Shown here piece after piece: positions 45,373-54,433 of a stretch of DNA of 64,000 nt. The notes beneath the pieces are model-generated. The model had not been told where the DNA came from and made no database searches. It worked only from the letters and a program-made list of their open reading frames with translations. The stretch is from Xanthomonas sp. GPE 39 (GTDB taxonomy: Bacteria; Pseudomonadota; Gammaproteobacteria; Xanthomonadales; Xanthomonadaceae): positions 2,083,256-2,147,255 of the forward strand of contig NZ_JZHZ01000007.1 of assembly GCF_000963005.1 (NCBI RefSeq). The letters run 5' to 3'. How positions within the stretch are numbered: the first letter of the stretch is position 1; every line of letters begins with the position of its first letter. The position numbers and the translations under genes are program-made.

Positions 45373-46869
45373 TCAAGAATGCGAAGAAGCGGTAGAAGAC
45401 GTGGGTGCGTCGGCAGCGGAAGTGGCTTCGTCACCACCGCCCAGCGCCTGATTCAGGCGCACCGAAACCAGGATTTGGTTTGTCTGTAGCAAGGCCAGAC
45501 GCTGCTGCGCCTCGAACAATTGCTGCTGGACGCTGAGCACGTCCAGATAGTTGCCGATGCCAGCGTGGTAGCGCTGCTGGGCCAGATCGAAAGCGGCTTG
45601 CGCGGTGTCCACTGCCTGCGTCTGCTGCTGGGCCTGCTGCGCGAGCGAGCGCGCCGCACTGACCTGATCGGCCACTTCGCGCAGTGCTGCCACCAACGCC
45701 TGGTTGTAATTGGCCACGGCCAAGTCGTACTGGGCATCGCGTTCGGCAAGCCGGCTGCGCAGTCGGCCGCTATCGAACAACGGCAGGCTCAACCCTGGGC
45801 TGAGAATGCCCAACACCGACCCGCTCTTGAAGAAATCGCCAGGGTTGCTCGAGACCAGGCCGCCCAGAAAGGTGAGGTTGATGCTGGGGTAGAACTGCGT
45901 CTTGGCCGCATGAATCCCCTGCGCGGCAGCCTCGACTCGCCAACGCGCGGCGACCACGTCGGGACGGCGGCCGAGCAGGTCGCTCGGCAGCACCGACGGC
46001 AGCGACACCGCCTGTGGGTCGAGCAAGCGCGGGCGCTGGATCTGCAACCCGCGATCAGGACCACGCCCAAGCAAGGCCGCCAGCGCGATTCGTGCTTCGT
46101 CGATCTGCTGCTGCGCCGCCTGCTGCTGCTGGCGCGCCAAGGGCACGCGCGCCTCGGCCTGGCGCAGTTGCAAGCTGCTGTCGATCCCGGCATCGCGACG
46201 CTGCCGCACCAGTTTCAGGCTGTGATCGGCACGCGCCAGTTCCGCGCCGGCAAGATCGTACAAGCGCCAGGCGTAACCGAGTTGCACATAGGCGCGGGCG
46301 ACAGCAGCGGATAGATCCAGACGCGCGGCCTGCGCATCGACCTGTGCGGCATGCGCCTGATCCACCGCCGCCTCCCACGCTGCACGTTTACCGCCCCACA
46401 CGTCGACGCCATAGCTGAAATCCAGCAGCGCATGCTCGTCGTGGAGGTATTGGCCGCCGATCTTGTCGCCGACCAGATTCTTGGGCAATTGCAGCCCGGT
46501 GTAACCGGTCGACAGCGACAATTTAGCGCCACGATCGGCATCGGCGGCACCGGCCTGCGCCTGCGCCAGGCGCACGCGCGCGTCTGCGGCTTCCAAGCTC
46601 GGCGTGCCCTGCAAGGCTTCGGCAATGAGCGCGTCGAGTTGCCCATCACCCAACGCCTTCCACCAATCCTGCTGCGGCCACGGCGCAGGCGTCAGGACGT
46701 CGTCACGCAAGGTGTGATCCAGATGCAACTGGCGATCGGCATCGAGCCGATGGCCGTGCGGCTCCAGGCCACGACTGCTGGCGCATGCGGCCAGCGCCAG
46801 GGTCAGTGCAGCGACCACCAGCGGACGCAGACGAGGAAACGTGGTGGATGGCTTCATGAGGGTATTCAT
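45373..46869 (-). CDS. NodT-family outer-membrane efflux lipoprotein (TolC-like channel)
   Basis: 498 residues. Signal peptide with lipobox LAAC at about residue 29, followed by two outer-membrane efflux repeats. The repeats have typical coiled-coil segments (ARVRLAQAQAGAADADR and AARSLAQQAQQQTQAVDTAQAAFDLAQQRY) and the NodT signature SDLLGRRPDVVAARWRVEAA. It forms the trimeric exit duct for the EmrAB pump. Its ATG shares one base with the MarR stop (TGATG), so it is coupled to the regulator gene. Start could alternatively be four codons later. Confidence 0.9.
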   Translation of the reverse strand: MNTLMKPSTTFPRLRPLVVAALTLALAACASSRGLEPHGHRLDADRQLHLDHTLRDDVLTPAPWPQQDWWKALGDGQLDALIAEALQGTPSLEAADARVRLAQAQAGAADADRGAKLSLSTGYTGLQLPKNLVGDKIGGQYLHDEHALLDFSYGVDVWGGKRAAWEAAVDQAHAAQVDAQAARLDLSAAVARAYVQLGYAWRLYDLAGAELARADHSLKLVRQRRDAGIDSSLQLRQAEARVPLARQQQQAAQQQIDEARIALAALLGRGPDRGLQIQRPRLLDPQAVSLPSVLPSDLLGRRPDVVAARWRVEAAAQGIHAAKTQFYPSINLTFLGGLVSSNPGDFFKSGSVLGILSPGLSLPLFDSGRLRSRLAERDAQYDLAVANYNQALVAALREVADQVSAARSLAQQAQQQTQAVDTAQAAFDLAQQRYHAGIGNYLDVLSVQQQLFEAQQRLALLQTNQILVSVRLNQALGGGDEATSAADAPTSSTASSHS

Positions 46870-47312
46870 CAGGAATTGAGAGAATCGCGAACGCGGATCA
46901 ACAGCGAAGTGAGGTGCTCACGCTCCTCAGCGGAAAGATCGCTCAGAGCGATGGCGATGACCTCGTCGCCACGCAGCCTGAGTTGCTCCCACATGGCGCG
47001 GCCCTCGTCATTGAGGACGATACGCAAGGCACGCCGGTCATGCGCGTGCGCTTCGCGGCTTACCCATCCCAGTTCCTCGAACTTGTCCAGCAGACGGGTG
47101 ACCGCACTGGGGTTCTGGTCGATCGCCTGAGCCAGGGCGTTGGCACTGCACGGCGACATCTGCGCCAGAGCCTTCATGCCGATGTAATGGCTGGCGCCTA
47201 AACCGAGCTGCAACTCGGCCATCCCAGCATCCAAACGCCGCATCAGAGCGTCGCGCACCTGCCGCAGGAGCAGGCCGAACGCGGGAGGGTCTGGGGAGGA
47301 GAAGGTGCTCAT
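46869..47312 (-). CDS. MarR-family repressor of the efflux operon
   Basis: 147 residues from the ATG at 47312. A winged-helix MarR domain is shown by LAQMSPCSANALAQAIDQNPSAVTRLLDKFEELGWVSREAHAHDRRALRIVLNDEG (recognition helix and wing at about 60-115), flanked by dimerisation helices. First gene of the four-gene pump operon, so autoregulation is expected. An ATG six codons upstream at 47330 would fall inside the best promoter, whose predicted transcript starts at the 47312 ATG itself. I therefore choose 47312 and note that no ribosome site precedes either. Confidence 0.88.
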   Translation of the reverse strand: MSTFSSPDPPAFGLLLRQVRDALMRRLDAGMAELQLGLGASHYIGMKALAQMSPCSANALAQAIDQNPSAVTRLLDKFEELGWVSREAHAHDRRALRIVLNDEGRAMWEQLRLRGDEVIAIALSDLSAEEREHLTSLLIRVRDSLNS

Positions 47313-47318
47313 CAGGTC

Positions 47319-47367
47319 AATTATTTTCATCTAAAAATATTTGTCAAGCGAATATTTTAAAATGAAA
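47319..47367 (-). promoter_or_regulatory. Promoter and candidate MarR operator
   Basis: Minus strand: -35 TTGACA (47347-47342), 17-base spacer, -10 ATAATT (47324-47319). An inverted repeat of two 17-base arms (47325-47341 and 47351-47367, 15 of 17 positions complementary, 9-base centre) overlaps the whole promoter. It is a sharp AT-rich island in GC-rich DNA. A bound dimer of the MarR protein would block transcription. Confidence 0.7.
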
Positions 47368-47491
47368 TTAAGCGTTCCATGCAGGCAGGCCATGCGCCCG
47401 CCACGAGAGCCTTCGCTGGACACCTGAGCAGACGCCATGCCTGCCTCGCCACGCTTCATGGATCGTCCACGGCCAGCCACGCGGCACGCAC

Positions 47492-47563
47492 GGCTCGGCA
47501 TTCCCTGCCGCATCCGGGATCACCGACCCGTTGCTCTGCGGCCTTCTTCGCCGCCTTCGCCTA
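47492..47563 (+). repeat. Diverged direct repeat, unit A
   Basis: 72 bases matching 47837-47907 at about 80% by eye with one gap. The longest shared runs are at the 3' end (CGCCGCCTTCGCCTA). Spacing between the units is about 345 bases. Confidence 0.6.
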
Positions 47564-47579
47564 TGTCCGGTCATCAATA

Positions 47580-47611
47580 ACCGTAGGACTGAATCACCGT
47601 AGGACTGAATC
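47580..47611 (+). repeat. Perfect tandem repeat of a 16-base unit
   Basis: ACCGTAGGACTGAATC occurs twice head to tail (47580-47595 and 47596-47611) in non-coding DNA. Confidence 0.9.
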
Positions 47612-47836
47612 CGCGCAAGGGAAGACCTTGCGCCCAACATCAGCGCCTAGATCACCCGTGACCTCGGCGTTTCACGGACGATGCACCTGCCCAGGGCCGC
47701 CCAGCACCGCCGCTCCACGCATCGATCCGGCTCGCAGCCGCGTCAATACCCACCTTTGTCGCGACGTCGCGGCCACTCTGAGGCCCTGCACCGACACGCG
47801 CTCTGGCCATCAAAGACCCGCGGCAACCGCACGCGC

Positions 47837-47907
47837 GGCTTGGCATTAACTGCCACATCCGGATAATCGATCAGTTGCTGTGCGGCGTCCCTCGCCGCCT
47901 TCGCCTA
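47837..47907 (+). repeat. Diverged direct repeat, unit B
   Basis: Second copy of the 72-base element at 47492. It ends 16 bases before the parC start codon, so it covers the probable parC promoter or leader region. Confidence 0.6.
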
Positions 47908-47923
47908 GAGGTGTTTCCTGCGC

Positions 47924-50167
47924 ATGACCGATCTCGCCCGCCCCGCCTTCCATGGTTTCGAGCAGCTACCGCTGCGCGAATACGCCGAACGCGCCTACCT
48001 CGACTACTCCATGTACGTGGTGCTGGACCGCGCCCTGCCGTTCCTCGGCGATGGCCTGAAGCCCGTGCAGCGGCGCATCGTCTATGCGATGAGCGAGTTG
48101 GGCCTGAACGCGGCGGCCAAGCCGAAGAAGTCCGCACGTACCGTCGGCGACGTGATCGGCAAGTACCACCCGCACGGCGACAGCGCCTGCTACGAGGCAT
48201 TGGTGCTGATGGCGCAGCCGTTCTCCTACCGCTATCCGCTGATCGAAGGCCAGGGCAACTTCGGCTCCACCGACGATCCGAAATCGTTCGCGGCGATGCG
48301 CTATACCGAATCCAAGCTGACCCCCATCGCCGAAGTGCTGCTCGGCGAGCTCGGCCAGGGCACGGTGGACTGGTCGCCGAACTTCGACGGCACCCTGGAC
48401 GAACCGACCTGGATGCCGGCACGGCTGCCGCACCTGTTGCTCAACGGCACCACCGGCATCGCCGTGGGCATGGCCACCGACGTGCCGCCGCACAACCTCA
48501 ACGAGATCGTCAGCGCGCTGATCCGCCTGCTCGACGACCCCGACGCCAGCATTGCCGAGCTGTGCGAACACGTGCGCGGCCCGGACTATCCGAGCACCGC
48601 AGAAATCATCACCCCGGTCGCCGACTTGCACGCGATGTACGCCACCGGACACGGCAGCGTGCGCGCCCGCGCCACCTACCAAAAAGAAAACACCAACATC
48701 GTGGTGACCGCGCTGCCCTACCAGGTCTCCCCGTCCAAGGTGATCGAGCAGATCGCGCAGCAAATGCGCGCCAAGAAGCTGCCGTGGCTGGAGGACATCC
48801 GCGACGAGTCCGACCACGCCAATCCGGTGCGCGTGGTGCTGGTGCCGCGTTCCAACCGGGTCGACGCCGACCAACTGATGGGCCACCTGTTCGCCACCAC
48901 CGATCTGGAACGCAGCTACCGCATCAACCTCAACGTGATCGGCCTGGATGGCCGCCCGCAGGTCAAGAACCTCAAGACCCTGCTGGAAGAATGGCTGCGT
49001 TTCCGCAGCGATACCGTGGTGCGCCGGCTCAACCACCGCCTGGAGAAAGTGGAACGGCGCCTGCACCTGCTGGAAGGTCTGCTGGTCGCATTCCTCAACC
49101 TGGACGAAGTGATCCGCATCATCCGCAGCGAAGACGAGCCGAAACCGGCGTTGATCGCGCGCTTCGCGCTCAGCGAGGAACAGACCGACTACATCCTGGA
49201 AACCCGCCTGCGCCAGCTCGCGCGGCTGGAAGAGATGAAGATCCGTGGCGAGCAGGACGCTCTGGCCAAGGAACGCGAACAATTGCAAGCGTTACTGGCC
49301 AGCAAGACAAAACTGAAAAAGCTGATCAAGGACGAACTGATCGCCGACGCCAAGAAGTTCGGCGATGCGCGACGCTCGCCGCTGGTGCGGCGCGAAGCGG
49401 CGCAGGCCATCGACGAGACCGAACTGGTGCCGAGCGAACCGATGACCATCGTGATGTCGGAGAAAGGCTGGATCCGCGCGGCCAAGGGCCACGACGTGGA
49501 CCCGGCCGCCCTCGCCTACCGCGACGGCGACAGCCTGCTGGCGGCGGTGCGCGGTCGCAGCACCCAGCAGGTGGCGTTTGTGGATTCGGAAGGCCGCGCC
49601 TATTCGACCCTCGTGCATACCCTGCCCTCGGCGCGCGGCAATGGCGAACCGTTGACCGGGCGCTTCTCGCCCGCGGCCGGCGTGGCATTCCAGGCGCTGG
49701 CGACGGGCGAAAACGATACCCGCGTGGTGTTAGCGTCTTCGCACGGCTACGGCTTCATCACCCGCTTTGAAAACCTGACCAGCCGCAACAAGGCCGGCAA
49801 GGCCATGCTCAACCTGACTCCCAACGCCAAGGTGCTGTCCCCGGCCACGGTGAGCAATGCCGAGACCGACCGCATCGTCGCGGTCACCAGCGCCGGCCAT
49901 CTGCTGGCCTTCCCGGTCGCCGAGCTACCCGAGCTGGACAAGGGTAAAGGCAACAAGATCATCGACATCCCCAAGGCCAAGCTCGGCACCGAGCGAGTCG
50001 TGGCAATCGCGGCGGTGACGCCGGGTAACACCCTGCTGGTGAAGAGCGGCCAGCGCACCATGTCGCTGTCGTTCAAAGACTTGGATGCCTACCTGGGCGC
50101 GCGCGCCAGCCGTGGTGGCCTGTTGCCGCGTGGCTGGCAGAAGGTGGACGACCTCGCGGTGGAGTAA
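47924..50167 (+). CDS. parC: DNA topoisomerase IV subunit A
   Basis: 747 residues. Winged-helix active site with catalytic Tyr127 in AMRYTES. The quinolone-resistance region reads [11 protein letters not shown] with Ser87 and Glu91, the drug-sensitive residues. A coiled-coil gate region follows (about 340-490). The C-terminal domain (about 500-747) has degenerate ParC-type blades rather than the GyrA six-blade set with a GyrA box. It decatenates daughter chromosomes with ParE, which is not in the window. Confidence 0.96.
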   Translation: MTDLARPAFHGFEQLPLREYAERAYLDYSMYVVLDRALPFLGDGLKPVQRRIVYAMSELGLNAAAKPKKSARTVGDVIGKYHPHGDSACYEALVLMAQPFSYRYPLIEGQGNFGSTDDPKSFAAMRYTESKLTPIAEVLLGELGQGTVDWSPNFDGTLDEPTWMPARLPHLLLNGTTGIAVGMATDVPPHNLNEIVSALIRLLDDPDASIAELCEHVRGPDYPSTAEIITPVADLHAMYATGHGSVRARATYQKENTNIVVTALPYQVSPSKVIEQIAQQMRAKKLPWLEDIRDESDHANPVRVVLVPRSNRVDADQLMGHLFATTDLERSYRINLNVIGLDGRPQVKNLKTLLEEWLRFRSDTVVRRLNHRLEKVERRLHLLEGLLVAFLNLDEVIRIIRSEDEPKPALIARFALSEEQTDYILETRLRQLARLEEMKIRGEQDALAKEREQLQALLASKTKLKKLIKDELIADAKKFGDARRSPLVRREAAQAIDETELVPSEPMTIVMSEKGWIRAAKGHDVDPAALAYRDGDSLLAAVRGRSTQQVAFVDSEGRAYSTLVHTLPSARGNGEPLTGRFSPAAGVAFQALATGENDTRVVLASSHGYGFITRFENLTSRNKAGKAMLNLTPNAKVLSPATVSNAETDRIVAVTSAGHLLAFPVAELPELDKGKGNKIIDIPKAKLGTERVVAIAAVTPGNTLLVKSGQRTMSLSFKDLDAYLGARASRGGLLPRGWQKVDDLAVE

Positions 50168-50268
50168 GTCGGAAAGCAGGAACGCGCGAGCGCATACAGC
50201 GCTCGGCACAGTCCAGCCACCTGGGTAATCGCCGCCCGCACGCGGGCGGCACCGCGCTCGGCAGTCGG

Positions 50269-50754
50269 TCAGGCGTTCTTGGCGCGCGCGTCGATCTGCG
50301 CAGTCTGGTACAGCGCCAGGCCCAGACGTTTGATCAGCCCCAGTTGCTGCTCCAGCCACCAGGCATGGTCTTCTTCGGTGTCGCGCAGTTGTGCCAACAG
50401 CACGTCGCGACTGACGTAGTCGCCATGTTGTTCGCATAATTTCATGGCCGCAGCCAGATTCGCGCGCACTTCGTATTCGACCTTCAAGTCCTTTTCCAGC
50501 ATCTCCTCAACCGTGCGACCGGGCTCGAACGCGAGCGCACGCATGTCCGGATCTCCCTCCAGGAACAGGATGCGCCGCAGTATTGCATCGGCATGCTCGG
50601 TCTCCTCTTCCATCTCGTGATTGATCCGCTCGTACAGCGCCAGCAGGCCCTGATCTTCATAGCGCCGTGAGTGAATGAAATACTGGTCGCGCGCGGCCAA
50701 TTCACCACGCAGCAACTCCTTGAGGCATTGGACGACGTCGGGATGTCCCTTCAT
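50269..50754 (-). CDS. bfr: Bacterioferritin-family protein lacking the haem methionine
   Basis: 161 residues, the family length. Numbering aligns with E. coli Bfr at the start. Ferroxidase ligands Glu18, Glu51, His54, a Glu near 93, Glu127 and His130 are present. Residue 52, the haem-ligand Met in E. coli, is Thr ([11 protein letters not shown]). This subunit should oxidise and store iron in the 24-subunit shell without binding haem by itself, as known for some two-subunit bacterioferritins. No bacterioferritin-associated ferredoxin gene is adjacent. Confidence 0.9.
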   Translation of the reverse strand: MKGHPDVVQCLKELLRGELAARDQYFIHSRRYEDQGLLALYERINHEMEEETEHADAILRRILFLEGDPDMRALAFEPGRTVEEMLEKDLKVEYEVRANLAAAMKLCEQHGDYVSRDVLLAQLRDTEEDHAWWLEQQLGLIKRLGLALYQTAQIDARAKNA

Positions 50755-51059
50755 AGGTGGGCTCTGTGTTGTCGATTGAAGCTGTCATAGTGCCCGAGAC
50801 GACGCTGTCACGTTCCAATCGGAATCATTCACATCCAGATTCCACGCCCGCCTGCGCGCCATCGCATCCATACGTGATAAGGCGCACAGCCTGCGTCAAC
50901 CACCATGCAAGCACGACACGCGCAGCGTCTAGACTCGACAGACGCACCACACGCTGACATTAAGCTCACCGGTACGACAATGACGCCTTACCACCATGCC
51001 GATACCGTGGCGCACACCGACAACCCCACCTCTCCTACCCCACGTGGAGTCCGAACCCA
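50755..51059. other. Gene-free gap
   Basis: 305 bases between the divergent bfr and beta-helix genes. No convincing coding frame. Promoters of both genes must lie here. I see no clear Fur box. Confidence 0.5.
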
Positions 51060-52133
51060 ATGAAGCATCGCCCCCTGCTCGCACTGCTACTACCACTGGC
51101 GACGGCCCTGGCGTCCACCGCCCACGCTGCGCCGTCCCAAGCCAAGACCGCTACTGCTGCGAGTACTGCGAGTACTAGTACTGCTACTACCGATTGCAGC
51201 GTGCGCGCGGAACCCGGCAACGACCTGCAGGCCATGATCGACAGCCTCCCTAACGATGGCAAACCGGCGACGCTCTGCCTGAGCGCCGGCGACTTTCACT
51301 TGAACAAATTGCTGTCGATCCAGCGCAACGGCCTGCGCCTGCGTGGTCAGGGCGATAAGACCGTGCTACGCATGCGCGATGGCGTGCAACAACCAACCAT
51401 CGTGCTCGGCGACTATCAGCACGAACGCCCGCTACGGCCGATCAGCGACGTGCAGATCAGCCAATTGCAGATCGTCGGCGGCGATGCCCAGAAGGAATTC
51501 ATGCCCGAACTGCCGTACCTGAGCAACAGCTTGGTGGTGGTGCGCAGCGGACAGAACATCCAACTCACCCATCTGCGGGTAAACAAATGCCGCAGCGCCT
51601 GCCTGCTCAGCGAATACGACAGCCACGACCTGCTGATCGCCCACAACGACATCTCCGGCGCGACCTGGGACGGGGTATCGTTCAACCGCAGCGCCAAGAT
51701 CAAACTGTTCGACAACACGATTCATGACAATGTCGCCGCCGGCATCACCACCGAGCACCTGGAAGACAGCGAGATCCAAAATAACCGCCTGGAGCGCAAT
51801 GGCAGCCAAGGCCTATACCTGTCCGATTCACGCGGCAACCTGTTTACCGGCAACCAGTTCATCGATAACAAGGGCGCGGGCCTATACCTGACCTGTTCGA
51901 TCCGCCAGCGCACGCCGGAGATCCTGTGCTGGGACAACAGCATGAGCCAGAACAACACCTTCGAGCACAACATCTTCCGCGGCAATCCGTTCACCTACAT
52001 GGTCGGCGTGAACAGCGCGGCCAACTGCAAAGGCAGCGATTTCCAACCGAATCTGTGGCGCGATAACGAGGGCACAGCCTCCGGCGTGGACATCCTGCCT
52101 GATCGCTACGGGTACTGCGTGCGGTTCAAATAA
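51060..52133 (+). CDS. Secreted right-handed parallel beta-helix protein
   Basis: 357 residues. Signal peptide about 1-23 (ends AHA), then a Ser/Thr/Ala low-complexity linker (about 25-44) encoded by near-repeated AGTACT triplets. A parallel beta-helix follows (about 70-300), recognised by repeated turns such as SHDLLIAHNDISG, KIKLFDNTIHDN, DSEIQNNRLERN and RGNLFTGNQFIDN. The regular N-ladder is as in NosD/pectate-lyase-like folds. Several Cys could form disulfides. No catalytic residues of a known polysaccharide lyase are evident, so substrate and activity are open. Confidence 0.75.
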   Translation: MKHRPLLALLLPLATALASTAHAAPSQAKTATAASTASTSTATTDCSVRAEPGNDLQAMIDSLPNDGKPATLCLSAGDFHLNKLLSIQRNGLRLRGQGDKTVLRMRDGVQQPTIVLGDYQHERPLRPISDVQISQLQIVGGDAQKEFMPELPYLSNSLVVVRSGQNIQLTHLRVNKCRSACLLSEYDSHDLLIAHNDISGATWDGVSFNRSAKIKLFDNTIHDNVAAGITTEHLEDSEIQNNRLERNGSQGLYLSDSRGNLFTGNQFIDNKGAGLYLTCSIRQRTPEILCWDNSMSQNNTFEHNIFRGNPFTYMVGVNSAANCKGSDFQPNLWRDNEGTASGVDILPDRYGYCVRFK

Positions 52134-52459
52134 CCGCATGCGGGAAGCAAGACCGAATCACTGGCATGGTTTGGTCTTGACTGAAGAACCAGCCCACTGA
52201 GAGCACGGCCAAACACCTCGGCTTCTCCAAGTCGCCGTGACTCAGTGGCAAGGCTGTAGAAAACATCAGCTCACAGGCAATGCCTGAGCTTAGATGGCCG
52301 CGCATTTGCGCCACGCGCGCTGCGACATCAGCAGCAACATTCTCCGCATTCGCACTTCCGGCTTGATACGCCACCAATCCGAACCCGATCGGCATTGTCT
52401 GCACAATCGCCGGTTCGAATGGCTGGCGGGGAATGCGACCGCACGCCCCGCCGCATCGA
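52134..52459. other. Gene-free gap
   Basis: 326 bases between the convergent beta-helix and asnB genes. Open frames exist but lack ribosome sites and family resemblance. No strong T-tailed hairpin is seen. Confidence 0.5.
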
Positions 52460-54151
52460 TCAGGCCAGCGCCTGTTCGTGCACGCCTGCGACCGCACGCC
52501 CGGAGGGATCGGCCATCGCCGCGAAGCTCGCGTCCCAGGCGATCGCCGCCGGCGACGAGCACGCAATCGACTTGCCGCCCGGCACGGTCTCGGCTGCCGC
52601 CGGCGTGGGGAACGCGCGTTCGAACAGGCTGCGGTAGTAATAAGCTTCCTTGGTCTGCGGTGGATTCACCGGGAAGCGCTTGTCGGCTGCGGCGAGTTCG
52701 CGGTCGCTGACCTGGGTCTGCGCATGCGCCTTCAACCCATCGATCCAGCCATAGCCGACGCCATCGCTGAATTGCTCCTTCTGCCGCCACAGGATCGACT
52801 CCGGCAGATAGCCCTCGAACGCCTCGCGCAATACCGCCTTCTCGATGCGCTTGCGGCCATCGGCGTGGACGCCGGCCATTTTGTACTGGGCGTCCATGCG
52901 CATCGCCACATCCAGGAACTCCACGTCCAGAAACGGCACGCGCGGCTCCACGCCCCAGGCCATCATCGACTTGTTGGCGCGCAGGCAATCGTAGTTGTAC
53001 AGCGCATCGAGTTTGCGGATCAGCTCTTCATGGAACTCGCGCGCATTCGGCGCCTTGTGGAAATACAGATAGCCGCCGAAGATCTCGTCGCTGCCCTCGC
53101 CGGACAGCACCATCTTCACCCCCATCGCCTTGATCCGCCGCGCCAGCAGGAACATCGGAGTGGAAGCGCGGATGGTGGTGACGTCATAGGTCTCGATATG
53201 GCGGATGACCTCCGGCAGCGCGTCCAGGCCTTCTTCGAAGGTGTATTCAAAACCGTGATGCACGGTGCCCAGCGCCTCGGCGGCAATCGCGGCGGCGGCC
53301 AAATCGGGCGATCCCCTCAGGCCAATGGCGAAGGAATGCAGGCGCGGCCACCAGGCCTCGGCCTGGTCGTTCTCCTCGATGCGCTTGCGCGCAAAACGCG
53401 CGGCCACCGCCGCCACCAGCGAAGAATCCAGGCCACCGGACAGCAACACGCCATAGGGCACGTCGGTCATCAACTGGCGATGCACCGCGCGCTCGAACGC
53501 CTCGCGCAATTCCTGCTTGCTCACCTCCACGCCCTGCACGGCGGCGTAATCGCGCCACGGCCTGCGGTAGTACTGCACCAACGCGCCGCTGGCGCTGTCG
53601 TAGTAGTGGCCCGGCGGGAATTGGGCGACATCGGCGCAAGTGTCGGCCAGCGATTTCATTTCCGAGGCCACGCGCAGGCGTCCCTGTGCGTCATGGCCCC
53701 AATACAACGGGCACACGCCCATCGGATCGCGCGCAATCAGCACGCGGCCTGCGGCCTTGTCCCACAGCGCGAAGGCGAAGATGCCGTTGAGCCGGTCGAG
53801 CAGCGCGGCTGGCGCGTCCTCACGGTACAGAGCGTTGATCACTTCGCAATCCGAACCGGTCTGGAACGCATAGGGCTGGGTCAGTTGCTGTTTCAGTTCG
53901 CGGTGGTTGTAGATCTCCCCATTGACCGCCAGGGCCAACTGGCCGTCCTCGGCCAGCAAGGGTTGCGCGCCACCGGCCGGATCCACGATGGCCAGGCGCT
54001 CGTGCACCAGAACCGCACCGTCATCGACATACACGCCGCTCCAGTCCGGGCCACGATGGCGCTGGCGCTGCGAGCAATCCAACGCCTGCCGACGTAATGC
54101 CTGCAGGTCGTCGCCCGGTTGCAGGCCGAAGATGCCGAAAATCGAACACAT
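52460..54151 (-). CDS. asnB: Asparagine synthase, glutamine-hydrolysing
   Basis: 563 residues. The N-terminal Ntn glutaminase has catalytic Cys2 (MCSIFG), HRGPD, the NGEIYN loop and GSDCEV. The synthetase domain has a pyrophosphate loop LLSGGLDSSLVAA and the family signature LSGEGSDEIFGGYLYFHKAP. It makes asparagine from aspartate, glutamine and ATP. The last 30 or so residues (SPAAIAWDASFAAMADPSG) are close to the E. coli pattern. Upstream on the same strand are a terminator (54265-54237) and a short Asn-containing leader peptide gene (54395-54300), so expression is probably set by attenuation. Confidence 0.95.
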   Translation of the reverse strand: MCSIFGIFGLQPGDDLQALRRQALDCSQRQRHRGPDWSGVYVDDGAVLVHERLAIVDPAGGAQPLLAEDGQLALAVNGEIYNHRELKQQLTQPYAFQTGSDCEVINALYREDAPAALLDRLNGIFAFALWDKAAGRVLIARDPMGVCPLYWGHDAQGRLRVASEMKSLADTCADVAQFPPGHYYDSASGALVQYYRRPWRDYAAVQGVEVSKQELREAFERAVHRQLMTDVPYGVLLSGGLDSSLVAAVAARFARKRIEENDQAEAWWPRLHSFAIGLRGSPDLAAAAIAAEALGTVHHGFEYTFEEGLDALPEVIRHIETYDVTTIRASTPMFLLARRIKAMGVKMVLSGEGSDEIFGGYLYFHKAPNAREFHEELIRKLDALYNYDCLRANKSMMAWGVEPRVPFLDVEFLDVAMRMDAQYKMAGVHADGRKRIEKAVLREAFEGYLPESILWRQKEQFSDGVGYGWIDGLKAHAQTQVSDRELAAADKRFPVNPPQTKEAYYYRSLFERAFPTPAAAETVPGGKSIACSSPAAIAWDASFAAMADPSGRAVAGVHEQALA

Positions 54152-54236
54152 GCGAAACTCCTGATCGTGGGGCCGAGTGGGGATTGTCCCCGGTCATGAC
54201 GCACCGGGTGATTGCAAAAGGTGCCCACGCACGCAC

Positions 54237-54265
54237 AAAAAAACCCGCATCGGCCGATGCGGGTT
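54237..54265 (-). terminator. Terminator in the asnB leader (attenuator candidate)
   Basis: A perfect 24-base palindrome (54242-54265) followed on the minus strand by seven T residues. It ends 86 bases before the asnB start and 35 bases after the leader peptide stop. It is too far from dapE to be a simple end for it. Its left arm (54264-54256) is complementary to 54318-54310 inside the leader peptide gene, so an alternative antiterminator helix can form. Confidence 0.85.
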
Positions 54266-54299
54266 GTCTGAGAGCTGGGCGTGGTGTTGCTGGTAACGC

Positions 54300-54395
54300 C
54301 TAGTCGCAGACCCGCATCAGCCACGCAGGATGATTCGCCAGCGCATGGTTACGAGCGTTGGCGCGAATCGGGCGGGAGGCAGACAGCGCGTTCAT
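54300..54395 (-). CDS. Predicted asnB leader peptide, 31 residues
   Basis: ATG at 54395, TAG at 54302-54300. The peptide has Asn at positions 2, 13, 16 and 21, three of them in the run ANARNHALAN, and then ends HPAWLMRVCD. Codons 26-29 contain GATGCGGGT, which can pair with the terminator's left arm. A ribosome paused at Asn codon 21 would leave that stretch free, while one that finishes would cover it. A promoter with TTGCGT (54430-54425), a 17-base spacer and TACGTT (54407-54402) would start the transcript at the ATG itself, which would explain the absence of a ribosome site. Function is inference. Confidence 0.6.
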   Translation of the reverse strand: MNALSASRPIRANARNHALANHPAWLMRVCD

Positions 54396-54433
54396 TGATC
54401 GAACGTAACCCGGTGCGCGAGCAGACGCAACTG

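Larger units (their letters stand above)
47368..47923. other. Gene-free gap upstream of parC
   Basis: 556 bases between the efflux operon promoter and parC. No frame with convincing codon use or a ribosome site. It contains a 16-base tandem repeat and a diverged 72-base direct repeat, annotated separately. It must hold the parC promoter. Confidence 0.6.

Noticed and set aside
52433-54097. A 554-codon plus-strand open frame antisense to asnB
   Set aside because: Mirror of the asnB frame; no recognisable domain.
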